Of a stretch of DNA of 64,000 nt, positions 55,595-64,000 are shown piece after piece. Position 1 is the first letter of the stretch. The number at the start of each line of letters is the position of its first letter. Where the stretch lies: assembly GCF_900231835.1 (NCBI RefSeq), contig NZ_OCTN01000002.1:310001-374000 (forward strand). Direction: 5' to 3'. A model generated the notes under the pieces. That model was not told the origin of the DNA, ran no database searches, and saw nothing but the letters and a program-made list of their open reading frames with translations. This DNA is from Pontivivens marinum. GTDB taxonomy: Bacteria; Pseudomonadota; Alphaproteobacteria; Rhodobacterales; Rhodobacteraceae. The translations under genes were made by a program, and so were the position numbers.

Positions 55595-57120
55595 CAGCCA
55601 ACCGACCCTTCGAGCGAGATAGCGACCAGCGCCTGTGCCTCCATCGCGAATTCCATGGGCAGCGCTTGCAGCACTTCCTTACAGAACCCGTTGACGACGA
55701 GGGCGACGGCCTCCTCCTCATCCATGCCGCGCTGACGGCAGTAGAACAGTTGATCGTCGTCAACCTTGGATGTGGTTGCCTCATGCTCCACACGGCTCGA
55801 GTTATTCTTCACCTCGATATAGGGAACCGTGTGCGCGCCGCACTGATCGCCGATCAGCAAGCTGTCACATTGGGTGTAGTTGCGCGAATCCTTGGCGCGG
55901 GGGTGCATCGACACCAGACCGCGATAGGTGTTTTGCGCCTTACCGGCGGAAATGCCCTTGGACACGATGCGCGACTTGGTACGCTTGCCCAAGTGGACCA
56001 TTTTCGTGCCGGTGTCAGCCTGCTGGTAGTTGTTGGCGATAGCGATGGAGTAGAACTCACCCTGACTATCGTCGCCGCGCAGGATGCAGGACGGGTATTT
56101 CCATGTGACGGCGGAGCCGGTTTCGACCTGCGTCCACATCACCTTGGACCGATCGCCACGGCAATCCGCACGCTTGGTCACAAAGTTATAGATGCCGCCC
56201 TTGCCGTCCTCATCACCGGGGAACCAGTTCTGAACGGTGGAGTATTTGATCTCCGCATCCTCAAGCAGCACCAGCTCAACACAGGCCGCGTGCAGTTGCG
56301 CGATATCACGCTGTGGGGCGGTACAGCCCTCCAGATAGGACACATAGGCGCCCTTATCCGCGATGATCAGCGTGCGCTCGAACTGGCCAGTGTTTTCCGC
56401 GTTAATGCGGAAATAGGTGGACAGCTCCATCGGGCACTTCGTTCCCTCAGGCACATACACAAACGATCCGTCCGAGAAGACAGCCGCGTTCAGCGTCGCG
56501 TAGTAGTTATCGGATGCGGGGATCACCGTGCCGAGGTATTTTTTGACCAGCTCGGGGTGATCCTGAATAGCCTCGGAGATCGAGCAGAAGATCACGCCTG
56601 CCTTGGCCAGTTCGTCCTTGAAGGTCGTGCCGACGGAAACGGAGTCGAACACGGCGTCTACGGCAACCTTGCGGTTGGGGTCCATGTTTTCCGCGCCATC
56701 AACACCGGCGAGGAGCATCTGCTCCTTCAACGGGATGCCGAGTTTTTTATAGGTTTCCAGCAGTTTGGGATCTACATCGTCCAGGCTCTTGGGCTTTTCT
56801 GCCATGCTTTTCGGGCGCGCATAGTAGTACTGATCCTGAAAATCGATCTTGGGGTAATCGACCATGGCCCAGTCAGGCTCATCCAGTTTCAGCCAGCGGC
56901 GATAGGCATCCAGACGCCATTCCAGCATCCACTCAGGCTCGTTATTCTTTTCCGAGATCAGGCGGACGATATCCTCGGTCAGCCCTTTCGGGGCGTATTC
57001 CATCTCGATATCCGTTTCCCAGCCGTATTTGTATTTGCCAGCAAGGGATTGAACAGCGGCGACGGTTTCTTCCTCGACGCCCTCTTTTGCGGTCATTTGG
57101 ACTTCATCCAAAACACTCAT
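55594..57120 (-). CDS. sufB: Fe-S assembly scaffold subunit SufB
   Basis: SufB is the main scaffold where sulfur from SufS and iron are assembled into a cluster. It has 508 residues. The conserved core includes [68 protein letters not shown] and the C-terminal [22 protein letters not shown]. The start at 57120 is chosen because AGGAAGG lies 9 bases before it; the ATG at 57129 directly abuts that sequence. It is followed by two unknown coupled ORFs before sufC, an unusual separation of sufB from sufC. Confidence 0.96.
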   Translation of the reverse strand: MSVLDEVQMTAKEGVEEETVAAVQSLAGKYKYGWETDIEMEYAPKGLTEDIVRLISEKNNEPEWMLEWRLDAYRRWLKLDEPDWAMVDYPKIDFQDQYYYARPKSMAEKPKSLDDVDPKLLETYKKLGIPLKEQMLLAGVDGAENMDPNRKVAVDAVFDSVSVGTTFKDELAKAGVIFCSISEAIQDHPELVKKYLGTVIPASDNYYATLNAAVFSDGSFVYVPEGTKCPMELSTYFRINAENTGQFERTLIIADKGAYVSYLEGCTAPQRDIAQLHAACVELVLLEDAEIKYSTVQNWFPGDEDGKGGIYNFVTKRADCRGDRSKVMWTQVETGSAVTWKYPSCILRGDDSQGEFYSIAIANNYQQADTGTKMVHLGKRTKSRIVSKGISAGKAQNTYRGLVSMHPRAKDSRNYTQCDSLLIGDQCGAHTVPYIEVKNNSSRVEHEATTSKVDDDQLFYCRQRGMDEEEAVALVVNGFCKEVLQALPMEFAMEAQALVAISLEGSVG

Positions 57121-57161
57121 GTTACTCATCCTTCCTGTCGGCCCGTTGGGCGCAATATCTG

Positions 57162-58205
57162 TCACGCCGCACGGGCGCGGAATTTCTCGAATTGACGGAG
57201 CCACGCGGCGGCAAAGCCCCGTATCTCGGCCTGTGTTGTTGTCGCGCCGATGGAAATGCGGATCGTGCTAGAGGCAATATCCTCATCATATCCCATCGCG
57301 CGGATGACCTTTGATGCCTTCACCTTGCCGCTGGAACAGGCCGAACCGGCGGAAATCGCGTAACCGGCCAAATCCATTTGCATCACCTGCGTTTCACCCC
57401 GCCAGCCGGGAACGGCGATACAGGTCGTGTTGGGCAGGCGCTCTGCCCCTTGGCCCAGTAAGATAAGGTCGGGGCAACCCTGTCTCAACGTGTCTTCTAG
57501 AATATTTCTAAGTTCGGCAACTTCCTGCATCCGCCCTGCATCCAGATCCGCCGCCGCAGCCGCCGCAGCAGCACCGATACCTGCGATTGCGATGACGTTT
57601 TCCGTTCCCGCACGCCGCCCCATTTCCTGACCACCACCGCGCATTTGCGATGGTATATCAATGCCTTGCCGCAGGATCAGTGCGCCGATCCCCTTCGGCC
57701 CACCGAATTTATGGCCTGAAATCGCCGCCATCTGTGCGCCGGACCATGAGAAAGCAAACGGCACCTTGCCCACGGCCTGCACCGCATCGGTAAAGGCCAG
57801 CCCCTGTGGCAGTGATTGCATCACGCCGGTTTCGGAGTTCGCCAATTGTAGCGCGCTGTTCGCAGAATCCGGCACAGTTGCGATGCCGTTGCGATCAACG
57901 GCCAAATCCTCAGCCACCCACGCGCCGACGCAATCATGCTCCACCGCTGTTGCAGCCAGTTCACGACCTGATAGGGCCAGCGCCGCGGCCTCCGTCGCGC
58001 CGGAGGTAAAGACGACATCTGCATCCATTGCGCCTGTCGCCTCGGCCACCTGTGCGCGTGCGGTTTCCACAATCATCTTGGCGGCACGGCCCTCCGCATG
58101 GACGGAGGACGGATTGCCCACAACATCCATCGCCGCAATCATCGCGGCGCGGGCCTCTGGCCGTAATGGCGCAGTTGCATTCCAATCAAGATAGGTGCGG
58201 CTCAT
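57162..58205 (-). CDS. IscS-type cysteine desulfurase
   Basis: A 347-residue class I (IscS/NifS-like) desulfurase, distinct from the SufS at the end of the operon. The PLP lysine is Lys166 ([10 protein letters not shown]), and the flexible-loop cysteine is Cys290 in SAGSACSSG. The start at 58205 gives [18 protein letters not shown] and overlaps the iscR stop by 4 bases. Two desulfurases of different class in one operon is the usual Rhodobacterales arrangement. It is somewhat shorter than IscS of E. coli. Confidence 0.92.
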   Translation of the reverse strand: MSRTYLDWNATAPLRPEARAAMIAAMDVVGNPSSVHAEGRAAKMIVETARAQVAEATGAMDADVVFTSGATEAAALALSGRELAATAVEHDCVGAWVAEDLAVDRNGIATVPDSANSALQLANSETGVMQSLPQGLAFTDAVQAVGKVPFAFSWSGAQMAAISGHKFGGPKGIGALILRQGIDIPSQMRGGGQEMGRRAGTENVIAIAGIGAAAAAAAADLDAGRMQEVAELRNILEDTLRQGCPDLILLGQGAERLPNTTCIAVPGWRGETQVMQMDLAGYAISAGSACSSGKVKASKVIRAMGYDEDIASSTIRISIGATTTQAEIRGFAAAWLRQFEKFRARAA

Positions 58206-58660
58206 TCGTCTACCAATTGCAGGATTGCGGGAACCGCCGGGCATGGCGCCATCTGGTCCCGCGTAATATCGCTCAACCTAGTCTGGTGCAGAAAAACGTA
58301 AACATGGGCCGAAAGCTGCTCCCACAACTTATCCGTCAATGCCTGCGCAGGTGTTCCGCCCGACGCGCCGGACACGCCAGCACCACGCGATAGCGCGTTC
58401 ATGGTTTCATCCACGGCGGACAGAATTTCGCTCACCCGAATCTTGTCCGCATCCCTTGCAAGGCGATATCCGCCACCCGGCCCTCGTACGCTTTCCACCA
58501 GACCCGAACGGCGCAGCTTCACAAAGAGCTGCTCCAGATAGGCAAGGCTGATATCCTGACGGCCCGAAATCTCGGACAGGGTGATCAGCGCATCCGCCGG
58601 TTGCGTCGCCAAATCGGCCAATGCGATCATGGCGTAACGCCCCTTAGTGCTGAGCTTCAT
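58202..58660 (-). CDS. iscR: Rrf2-family Fe-S regulator IscR (single-cysteine type)
   Basis: A 152-residue winged-helix regulator leading the Fe-S operon. The HTH reads ITLSEISGRQDISLAYLEQLFVKLRR and the wing RGPGGGYRLARD. The canonical three-cysteine cluster site (E. coli Cys92/98/104) is missing: the equivalent stretch is ALSRGAGVSGASGG, and the only cysteine is Cys140 near the C-terminus. This matches what I recall for Rhodobacter sphaeroides IscR, reported as a new Fe-S-binding type acting as an iron-dependent repressor. It is divergent from the alpha/beta hydrolase gene across 183 bases that hold a promoter and an Irr-like box. Confidence 0.92.
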   Translation of the reverse strand: MKLSTKGRYAMIALADLATQPADALITLSEISGRQDISLAYLEQLFVKLRRSGLVESVRGPGGGYRLARDADKIRVSEILSAVDETMNALSRGAGVSGASGGTPAQALTDKLWEQLSAHVYVFLHQTRLSDITRDQMAPCPAVPAILQLVDE

Positions 58661-58689
58661 TTAGTCCTCTCCCAACAAACGCGACGCGC

Positions 58690-58718
58690 AGTATAGGACC
58701 AGCCTATTGACGCAAGCA
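58690..58718 (-). promoter_or_regulatory. Probable iscR-suf promoter
   Basis: On the minus strand a good -10 hexamer TATACT (58695-58690) lies about 30 bases before the iscR start. The best -35 with a 16-17 base spacer is GCTTGC or TGCTTG (58718-58712), which is weak and typical of a regulated promoter. Confidence 0.45.
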
Positions 58719-58766
58719 CTGGCAAGCTTTACCTGCCATCATTCAGAGGCTGCACTTGCAGCACAA

Positions 58767-58783
58767 TTTAGAATAGTTCTAGG
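58767..58783. promoter_or_regulatory. Irr/ICE-like iron box
   Basis: TTTAGAA-TAG-TTCTAGG is an imperfect palindrome close to the alphaproteobacterial iron-control element (TTTAGAA-N3-TTCTAAA), differing in the last two bases. It lies 107 bases from the iscR start and 61 from the hydrolase start. A second imperfect palindrome, GACTGGGTTAGTC (58790-58802), follows within 7 bases. Irr control of suf genes is known from comparative studies of alphaproteobacteria; which of the two divergent genes is controlled here is open. Confidence 0.55.
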
Positions 58784-58843
58784 TTTTCCGACTGGGTTAG
58801 TCAAGCATTCCGTCGGGCCAGACATACGAAGAGGTTGCGCCAT

Positions 58844-59497
58844 ATGCCAGAGGTGATTTTCCCCGGTCCTGAGGGACGTTTGGAAGGACGCTATCACCCG
58901 CAGAAGGCAAAGGACGCCCCGATTGCAATCATCCTGCACCCGCACCCGAAATTCGGTGGCACGATGAACAATAAGGTCGTCTATAACCTGCACTATGCGT
59001 TCCACGAAATGGGCTTTACCGTCCTGCGGTTCAACTTTCGCGGCGTGGGCCGTTCGCAGGGTGAATACGATCAGGGCATCGGTGAACTGTCCGATGCAGC
59101 ATCCGCGCTGGATTACCTGCAAGCACAAACGCCAAATTCGCGTCAGTGCTGGGTTGCGGGATTCTCGTTCGGTGCATGGATCGGCATGCAATTGCTGATG
59201 CGGCGGCCCGAAGTTGCCGGCTTTATCAGCGTCGCGCCACCTGCGAACATGTATGACTTTACGTTCCTTGCGCCCTGCCCGTCCTCGGGCCTGATTATCA
59301 ACGGGGAGGCGGATCGCGTTGTTCCGCCTGCTGACGTGACAACCCTGACCGAGAAGTTGCAGCAGCAAAAGGGCATTACAGTCACCCATAAGACAATTCC
59401 GGGTGCTGGCCACTTCTTTGAAAACGGCATGGACGAGATGATCGGAAACGTAAAATCCTACGTGACCAAGCGTCAGAGCGAGCCGAATATTCGCTAA
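58844..59497 (+). CDS. Alpha/beta hydrolase (COG2945-like)
   Basis: A 217-residue cytosolic alpha/beta hydrolase. Visible: HPHPKFGGTMNNKVV, RFNFRGVGRSQG, the nucleophile elbow GFSFG (Ser108), acid region INGEADRVVPP and the catalytic His in GAGHFF. The substrate is unknown. It is divergently placed against iscR, and members of this family are often found by suf genes in Rhodobacterales, as far as I recall. The start at 58844 is 9 bases after GAGG-type sequence. Confidence 0.9.
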   Translation: MPEVIFPGPEGRLEGRYHPQKAKDAPIAIILHPHPKFGGTMNNKVVYNLHYAFHEMGFTVLRFNFRGVGRSQGEYDQGIGELSDAASALDYLQAQTPNSRQCWVAGFSFGAWIGMQLLMRRPEVAGFISVAPPANMYDFTFLAPCPSSGLIINGEADRVVPPADVTTLTEKLQQQKGITVTHKTIPGAGHFFENGMDEMIGNVKSYVTKRQSEPNIR

Positions 59498-59503
59498 GAT
59501 AAT

Positions 59504-59530
59504 GTCCGGGGCGGTTAGGCCACCCCGGAC
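59504..59530. terminator. Stem-loop between convergent hydrolase and kinase genes
   Basis: GTCCGGGG (59504-59511) pairs with CCCCGGAC (59523-59530), 8 bp plus an inner GG/CC pair. It has no T tract on either side, but its position between convergent genes suggests a terminator. Confidence 0.55.
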
Positions 59531-59540
59531 GACCACTGCG

Positions 59541-60560
59541 CTAGAATGAAATCACGAAGCAGGTGCCTGGTGCATCCCGCTGAACGGTGACTTCAGCTGC
59601 CAATTGGCGCGCAAGCGTCGTGACAATCGTCATGCCAAGGCCGCCACTGCTCTCCAGATCGAAATCAGCCGGCAATCCAATGCCGTTATCGCGATAGGTA
59701 ATGACCCGCTTATCCGCCATCTGTTCGATCAACAGGCTAATTTCGCCGGTTTCGCGCCCCTCAAACGCATATTTCAGGGAATTGGTCATCAGCTCATTCA
59801 CGCTGAGCGCCAGTGGAATCACCTGATTGACCGGCAGCACGATTTGATCGGGCGCCATACACTCAACCGTGATGGGCGTTTCACCGCCAATGGCCTGTGC
59901 GACATCCTGCATCATCTGCACGAAATAGGTACCAACATCGACCGAAGCCGCCTTATCCGAGCGGTATAACGCGCTGTGGATCGAGGCCATCACCTGAATT
60001 CGGCTTTGCACCTGATCCAGTACCGAAATCGCCTCTGCCGCATCGGTTCGTCGGCGTTGGTAACGGACCAGAGAAATCAACAGGCTAAGGTTGTTTGCGA
60101 CGCGGTGATTCACCTCGTCCAGTAACATCGCCTGCGTTTCATTGGCTTGCTGTAATTCCACCAGATCCCGTTCACGGGTGGTGCAATCGCGCAAAGTAAG
60201 AACGGCGCCCAACACGACCCCGCTCTCATCATAGACGCGACGGGCCGATCCCTCGGCAACGACTCGCGTTCCGTTGGGACGGTCGATCAGCCACATCTCG
60301 TTCTCGACCACCTCACCATCACGCACAGCGCGTGCAAGGGGCAATTCATCTGACGGATAGGCCGTGCCATCAAGCCGCAGCAGATTATAGGTTTCGGAAT
60401 AATCGGTGGCCTCAACCCCCAATTCCTTAACCCCGTGCATATCTGCGGCGGCCCGATTCACAAATCGGATGACACCACTTGGATCGGTAATGATCATACC
60501 TTCACCAAGCTGGTTCCACGCCTCGGCCTGAAGCGTGGAAAGGATATCTGCGTCACCCAT
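59541..60560 (-). CDS. Orphan PAS sensor histidine kinase (HisKA_2 type)
   Basis: A 339-residue cytosolic kinase: a PAS domain (about 15-130), a HisKA_2-type dimerisation domain with His152 in LLDEVNHRVANNLSLL, and an ATPase domain (LSVNELMTNSLKYAF; YRDNGIGLPADF; GLGMTIVTTLA). HisKA_2/HWE kinases are abundant in alphaproteobacteria, where they feed the general stress (PhyR) or single-domain regulators. No response-regulator gene lies next to it. The input ligand cannot be read from the sequence. Confidence 0.9.
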   Translation of the reverse strand: MGDADILSTLQAEAWNQLGEGMIITDPSGVIRFVNRAAADMHGVKELGVEATDYSETYNLLRLDGTAYPSDELPLARAVRDGEVVENEMWLIDRPNGTRVVAEGSARRVYDESGVVLGAVLTLRDCTTRERDLVELQQANETQAMLLDEVNHRVANNLSLLISLVRYQRRRTDAAEAISVLDQVQSRIQVMASIHSALYRSDKAASVDVGTYFVQMMQDVAQAIGGETPITVECMAPDQIVLPVNQVIPLALSVNELMTNSLKYAFEGRETGEISLLIEQMADKRVITYRDNGIGLPADFDLESSGGLGMTIVTTLARQLAAEVTVQRDAPGTCFVISF

Positions 60561-60601
60561 AGATTGCTGCTTTCACAAGAAATATAAATTCAGCGGGGAA
60601 G

Positions 60602-61768
60602 TTACACTCTGGGCTGGGCAGTTTCCACTACCTTTACGAACCATGACGCACCGATAGCACTGATATCATCATTAAAATCAAATTCAGGGTGATGCAGACC
60701 CGCGCCGCCGCCACCGCCAAGGAACAGATATGCGCCGGGGCGACTCTCAAGCATGTAGGAGAAGTCCTCAGCACCCATCATCGGGGCAGTATCCGTATCG
60801 ACGTTTTCCTCGCCCGAGATTGCGCGCGCGACGCCCGCAGCAAACTCTGTTTCGGCGGCATGGTTCACGGTGACGGGGTAGCCGCGGCGATAGCTTACCT
60901 TTGCAACGGCGCCATGTGCGGCAGCGACATTGGTTGCGATCTCCTCCATCCGTGCGATAACCATCTCGCGGACTTCCTCGTCCAGCGTGCGAACGGTGCC
61001 GCCGAGTTCCGCAGTTTCGGGAATCACGTTATGGGCCGAACCGGAATGGATTGTGGTGATGGACACAACGCAGCTTTTTAGCGGATCGGTGTTGCGCGCA
61101 GCTATCATCTGAAGGCTTTGTGCAATCTGACAGGCGACCAGCACGGTATCGATGCCCAGATGCGGCATAGCGGCGTGCGCGCCCTTGCCCGTTACGTCGA
61201 TGGTAAAGGTATCCGCCGCCGCCATCAGGGGGCCAGGCCGGGTGTGGAACGAACCAAGCTCCTGCCCCGGATGGTTGTGCAGGCCGTAAACCTGACTGAT
61301 GTTATAGGTGTCCATCACACCCTCTTCACACATGGCCAGACCGCCACCGCCGCCTTCCTCTGCCGGTTGGAACAGCAGGGCAACGGTGCCGGTGAAGTTC
61401 CGCGTTTCCGCCAAATAGCGCGCGGCACCTAGCAGCATGGTTGTGTGCCCGTCATGGCCACAGGCATGCATCTTGCCTTCATTCTTTGACTTATACGGAT
61501 GGTCGCGGACCTCCTGAATCGGCAGTGCGTCCATATCTGCGCGCAGGCCGATGGTCGGGCCATCGCCGCCCTGCCCGTGGATCAGTGCAACAACGCCAGA
61601 CTGTGCGACGCCGGTTTGGATTTTATCCACGCCAAAACTCTTGAGCTTATCAACAACATAGGCTGCTGTTTCGTGGCAATCATACCCCAGCTCCGGGTTG
61701 GAGTGGATGTGCTGGCGCCACTCCTTCATGTCTTCGTTGAATTCGGCGATACGGTTAATGACGGGCAT
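60602..61768 (-). CDS. M20 family amidohydrolase (hippurate hydrolase-like)
   Basis: A 388-residue zinc-dependent amidohydrolase that cleaves N-acyl amino acids. Characteristic blocks: RQHIHSNPELGYDCHETA, GLRADMDALPIQE, KMHACGHDGHTTMLLGAARYL, FQPAEEGGGGG and APMMGAEDFSYMLE. The specificity among N-acyl or aminobenzoyl-glutamate-type substrates is unknown. The start at 61768 follows AAAGGAG; the frame runs upstream without similarity. It is divergent from mazG across 118 bases. Confidence 0.92.
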   Translation of the reverse strand: MPVINRIAEFNEDMKEWRQHIHSNPELGYDCHETAAYVVDKLKSFGVDKIQTGVAQSGVVALIHGQGGDGPTIGLRADMDALPIQEVRDHPYKSKNEGKMHACGHDGHTTMLLGAARYLAETRNFTGTVALLFQPAEEGGGGGLAMCEEGVMDTYNISQVYGLHNHPGQELGSFHTRPGPLMAAADTFTIDVTGKGAHAAMPHLGIDTVLVACQIAQSLQMIAARNTDPLKSCVVSITTIHSGSAHNVIPETAELGGTVRTLDEEVREMVIARMEEIATNVAAAHGAVAKVSYRRGYPVTVNHAAETEFAAGVARAISGEENVDTDTAPMMGAEDFSYMLESRPGAYLFLGGGGGAGLHHPEFDFNDDISAIGASWFVKVVETAQPRV

Positions 61769-61886
61769 TGCAGCGACTCCTTTGGTTCGGGGTGGAGGTT
61801 CTGCCTGCTTTGACCGGGGGTCAAGCCGCTGTCTTTCGCAATTGCAGCACTTGCGCAAATCCGCCGCAAGGGACACGCTTCGCGAT

Positions 61887-62732
61887 ATGAAACCTCTCGA
61901 TGATAGAACCGCCTCCGATACGCTCGTTTTACAGGGTGATAACCGCCTTGAGCGACTGACAGAAATCATGGCCCGCCTGCGTGCGCCTGATGGCTGCCCG
62001 TGGGATATCGAGCAGGATTTCGCCTCGATCGCACCCTATACGCTGGAGGAAGCGGCCGAGGTTGCGGATGCAATTGCCCGAAATGACATGCCGGATTTGC
62101 GGGATGAGCTGGGCGACCTTCTCCTTCAGGTTGTATATCACGCGCAAATGGCCAGCGAATCAGGTGACTTCGCCCTGCCAGATGTTATCCGGTCGATTAG
62201 CGATAAAATGGTCCGTCGGCACCCTCATGTCTTTGGCGATGCCCCCGGTCGCAGTGCCACCGAACAGACCGCTGATTGGGAGCGGATCAAGCAGCAGGAG
62301 CGTGAGCAATCCGGTAAGGCCGAGGCAAGAACGCTGGATGGTGTCGCCCTTGGCCTGCCCGCATTGACCCGCGCGGTTAAGCTGCAAAACCGTGCTGCCC
62401 GCGTCGGGTTTGACTGGCCCGACACGTCCCATGTTTTAGACAAAGTGCAGGAGGAGAGCGCCGAATTGGTTGAGGCCCGCGACACCCTACCCTTTGATAA
62501 ACAGGTTGAGGAATTCGGCGACCTGATGTTCGTGATGGCCAACCTCGCCCGTCATCTAAAGATTGATCCGGAGCTCGCCCTGCGTGGGGCAAATACCAAA
62601 TTCGAACGCCGATTCAGGTTTATAGAGGATTCTCTTGAGGCACAGGGTTCGAGTGTTGAACACGCTGATCTCGCGCAAATGGATGCATTCTGGGATCAGG
62701 CAAAGGCCGCAGAACGTAAATCTCACGAGTAG
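61887..62732 (+). CDS. mazG: Nucleoside triphosphate pyrophosphohydrolase MazG
   Basis: MazG hydrolyses NTPs and dNTPs to monophosphates, removing aberrant nucleotides. It is a 281-residue full-length form with two tandem MazG domains: the first has RLRAPDGCPWDIEQDF, EEAAEVADAI and RDELGDLLLQVVYHA; the second has EESAELVEAR and EEFGDLMFVMANLAR. The start at 61887 gives MKPLDDRTAS; the frame upstream overlaps the divergent gene. Its 3' end overlaps a minus-strand ORF by about 110 bases. Confidence 0.95.
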   Translation: MKPLDDRTASDTLVLQGDNRLERLTEIMARLRAPDGCPWDIEQDFASIAPYTLEEAAEVADAIARNDMPDLRDELGDLLLQVVYHAQMASESGDFALPDVIRSISDKMVRRHPHVFGDAPGRSATEQTADWERIKQQEREQSGKAEARTLDGVALGLPALTRAVKLQNRAARVGFDWPDTSHVLDKVQEESAELVEARDTLPFDKQVEEFGDLMFVMANLARHLKIDPELALRGANTKFERRFRFIEDSLEAQGSSVEHADLAQMDAFWDQAKAAERKSHE

Positions 62733-63087
62733 GATCCGGCTTTGGAATGATCGGGCGGCTTTTGCGCAGCGCCCGATAATCAGTGTCTGTTTTCTGCCGG
62801 TTCACCCGCGCACGCGGACCGCGACGGCCCGATTTTTCAAAGGTGGCTAAGGCTCTCTGCGTACCTGCGCGACGCCCGCGCATGTACCAGGCAACCGACA
62901 CAACAATGAAGATCGTCAGCAGACTGGCAGCTAATATCATATGTGCACTGACCTGAATATCGCTCAACATCGTGAAGATGTCACTGCTACGAACGGACGC
63001 GACTATCTCATGCGCAACCGGTCCATCCTGTACCGGCACAGGCTCCAAAACAACGTGCAGCGCACTAGTGCTCTCAATACCTGCCAT
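62620..63087 (-). CDS. Hypothetical single-pass membrane protein
   Basis: A 155-residue frame (ATG 63087; 63102 is a less likely alternative). The N-terminal half is polar, then SDIQVSAH leads to one TM helix (ILAASLLTIFIVVSVAWYM), followed by a strongly basic tail (RGRRAGTQRALATFEKSGRR, RKSRPIIPKPD). Its last ~37 codons overlap the end of mazG antisense, so the true C-terminus is uncertain. The SDIQ-TM-basic layout recurs in the next ORF at 63183-63428. No family is recognised. Confidence 0.5.
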   Translation of the reverse strand: MAGIESTSALHVVLEPVPVQDGPVAHEIVASVRSSDIFTMLSDIQVSAHMILAASLLTIFIVVSVAWYMRGRRAGTQRALATFEKSGRRGPRARVNRQKTDTDYRALRKSRPIIPKPDPTREIYVLRPLPDPRMHPFARDQRVQHSNPVPQENPL

Positions 63088-63182
63088 AACACCCTCGCAC
63101 ACAACTAATGTGTACAGATCATAGCATATATTAGGTATTTAACTATACTTATGGGTATTCGCGCACTGGTTGAATCTATTCG

Positions 63183-63428
63183 CTAAATATCACGAGGCAT
63201 TCGCTGCTGACGTACATTGCGGAGATCACTGCGCTCTCGCGCCGTCATCGGCTGTTTTCTAGCGACAGCACGATGGCGAAGTGTTCGAAGCAAAATTACA
63301 AATACGACGAAGGATGCGAAAATGATGGACAGCAACTGAATGTCAGATGGCAAAAGTCCGAGTTGCTGAACGATGACATTAACATGCCTCGTCATGAAAA
63401 TCATAATCGCAGTAGTTGGATCAGTCAT
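63183..63428 (-). CDS. Hypothetical single-pass membrane protein (similar layout to its neighbour)
   Basis: An 81-residue protein with a short N-terminus, SDIQLL, one TM helix (SIIFASFVVFVILLRTL) and a basic tail (RHRAVARKQPMTARERSDLRNVRQQR). The shared SDIQ-TM-basic-tail pattern with the ORF at 62620-63087 suggests distant paralogs. The surrounding DNA is AT-richer than the rest of the window. No function can be assigned. Confidence 0.5.
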   Translation of the reverse strand: MTDPTTAIMIFMTRHVNVIVQQLGLLPSDIQLLSIIFASFVVFVILLRTLRHRAVARKQPMTARERSDLRNVRQQRMPRDI

Positions 63429-63508
63429 GCCTATGCCCCCAAGCTATCTCAGGCTTGGCGTAATTCGCACACAAACAACCTATGATTGCAACAATTTTAT
63501 CAATACGA

Positions 63509-64000
<492 letters not shown>

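Noticed and set aside
55666-57195. 509-codon open frame antisense to sufB
   Set aside because: It mirrors sufB almost exactly and has no recognisable motif; long antisense frames are a known effect of codon bias in such genomes. sufB is unmistakable on the other strand.

Overview
The window is chromosomal DNA of an alphaproteobacterium, most likely a marine Rhodobacterales (Roseobacter-type) species. This rests on gene order and protein features: a dusB(nifR3)-ntrB-ntrC-ntrY-ntrX-trkA-trkH-hfq-hflX cluster, an lptF-lptG-lptD-surA-pdxA-rsmA cluster, a fused ispDF gene, an iscR-led suf operon whose IscR has a single cysteine, an Irr/ICE-like box, a magnesium-type HemB and a 3-hydroxybutyrate dehydrogenase. 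No species can be named. I see no rRNA, tRNA, CRISPR array, insertion sequence, prophage or replication origin. The sequence is densely coded and mostly housekeeping.

Layout. 1-3.1 kb: the end of a DUF1499 gene, then prfA, prmC and a DUF4167 gene behind a structured leader. 3.1-10.4 kb (minus): lptF-lptG-lptD-surA-pdxA-rsmA, joined by short overlaps and covering outer-membrane LPS assembly, periplasmic folding, pyridoxal phosphate synthesis and rRNA methylation. 10.6-12.5 kb (plus): pepA-holC. 12.5-15.6 kb (minus): ABC-F ATPase, MarC-type membrane protein, membrane aspartic protease. 15.8 kb: ndk. 16.3-19.0 kb (minus): ispDF-pgpA-cinA domain-GST. 19.2-31.1 kb (plus): the nitrogen-regulation, potassium-uptake and Hfq cluster, followed by a DUF502 membrane protein.

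32-39.7 kb is the most accessory part. It has an orphan peptide-type binding protein, a likely small RNA gene, a MarR regulator with a YHYH-domain exported protein, bdhA with a patatin-like lipase, an XRE-cupin regulator beside a degraded acyl-CoA synthetase tail, and a DsbA-family protein. 39.7-49.6 kb holds mfd, hemB, rpe, a beta-hydroxyacid dehydrogenase and a penicillin-acylase-family protein. 49.7-58.7 kb (minus) holds clpP and then the Fe-S assembly operon iscR-cysteine desulfurase-sufB-(two unknown ORFs)-sufC-sufD-(two Yip1-type membrane proteins)-sufS. The end has an alpha/beta hydrolase, an orphan histidine kinase, an M20 amidohydrolase, mazG, two small single-TM proteins and the start of eno.

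Most worth a second look: a compact small-RNA gene at 34044-34154 (promoter, hairpin, strong terminator, no ORF); an Irr-like box in the iscR/hydrolase divergent region; an AT-rich unknown ORF translationally coupled inside the suf operon; NtrX lacking the GAFTGA sigma-54 contact loop while NtrC keeps it; and a pair of similar small membrane proteins next to eno. I did not find a clearly novel multi-gene system. All positions and hand counts come from reading the sequence; no database search was run.
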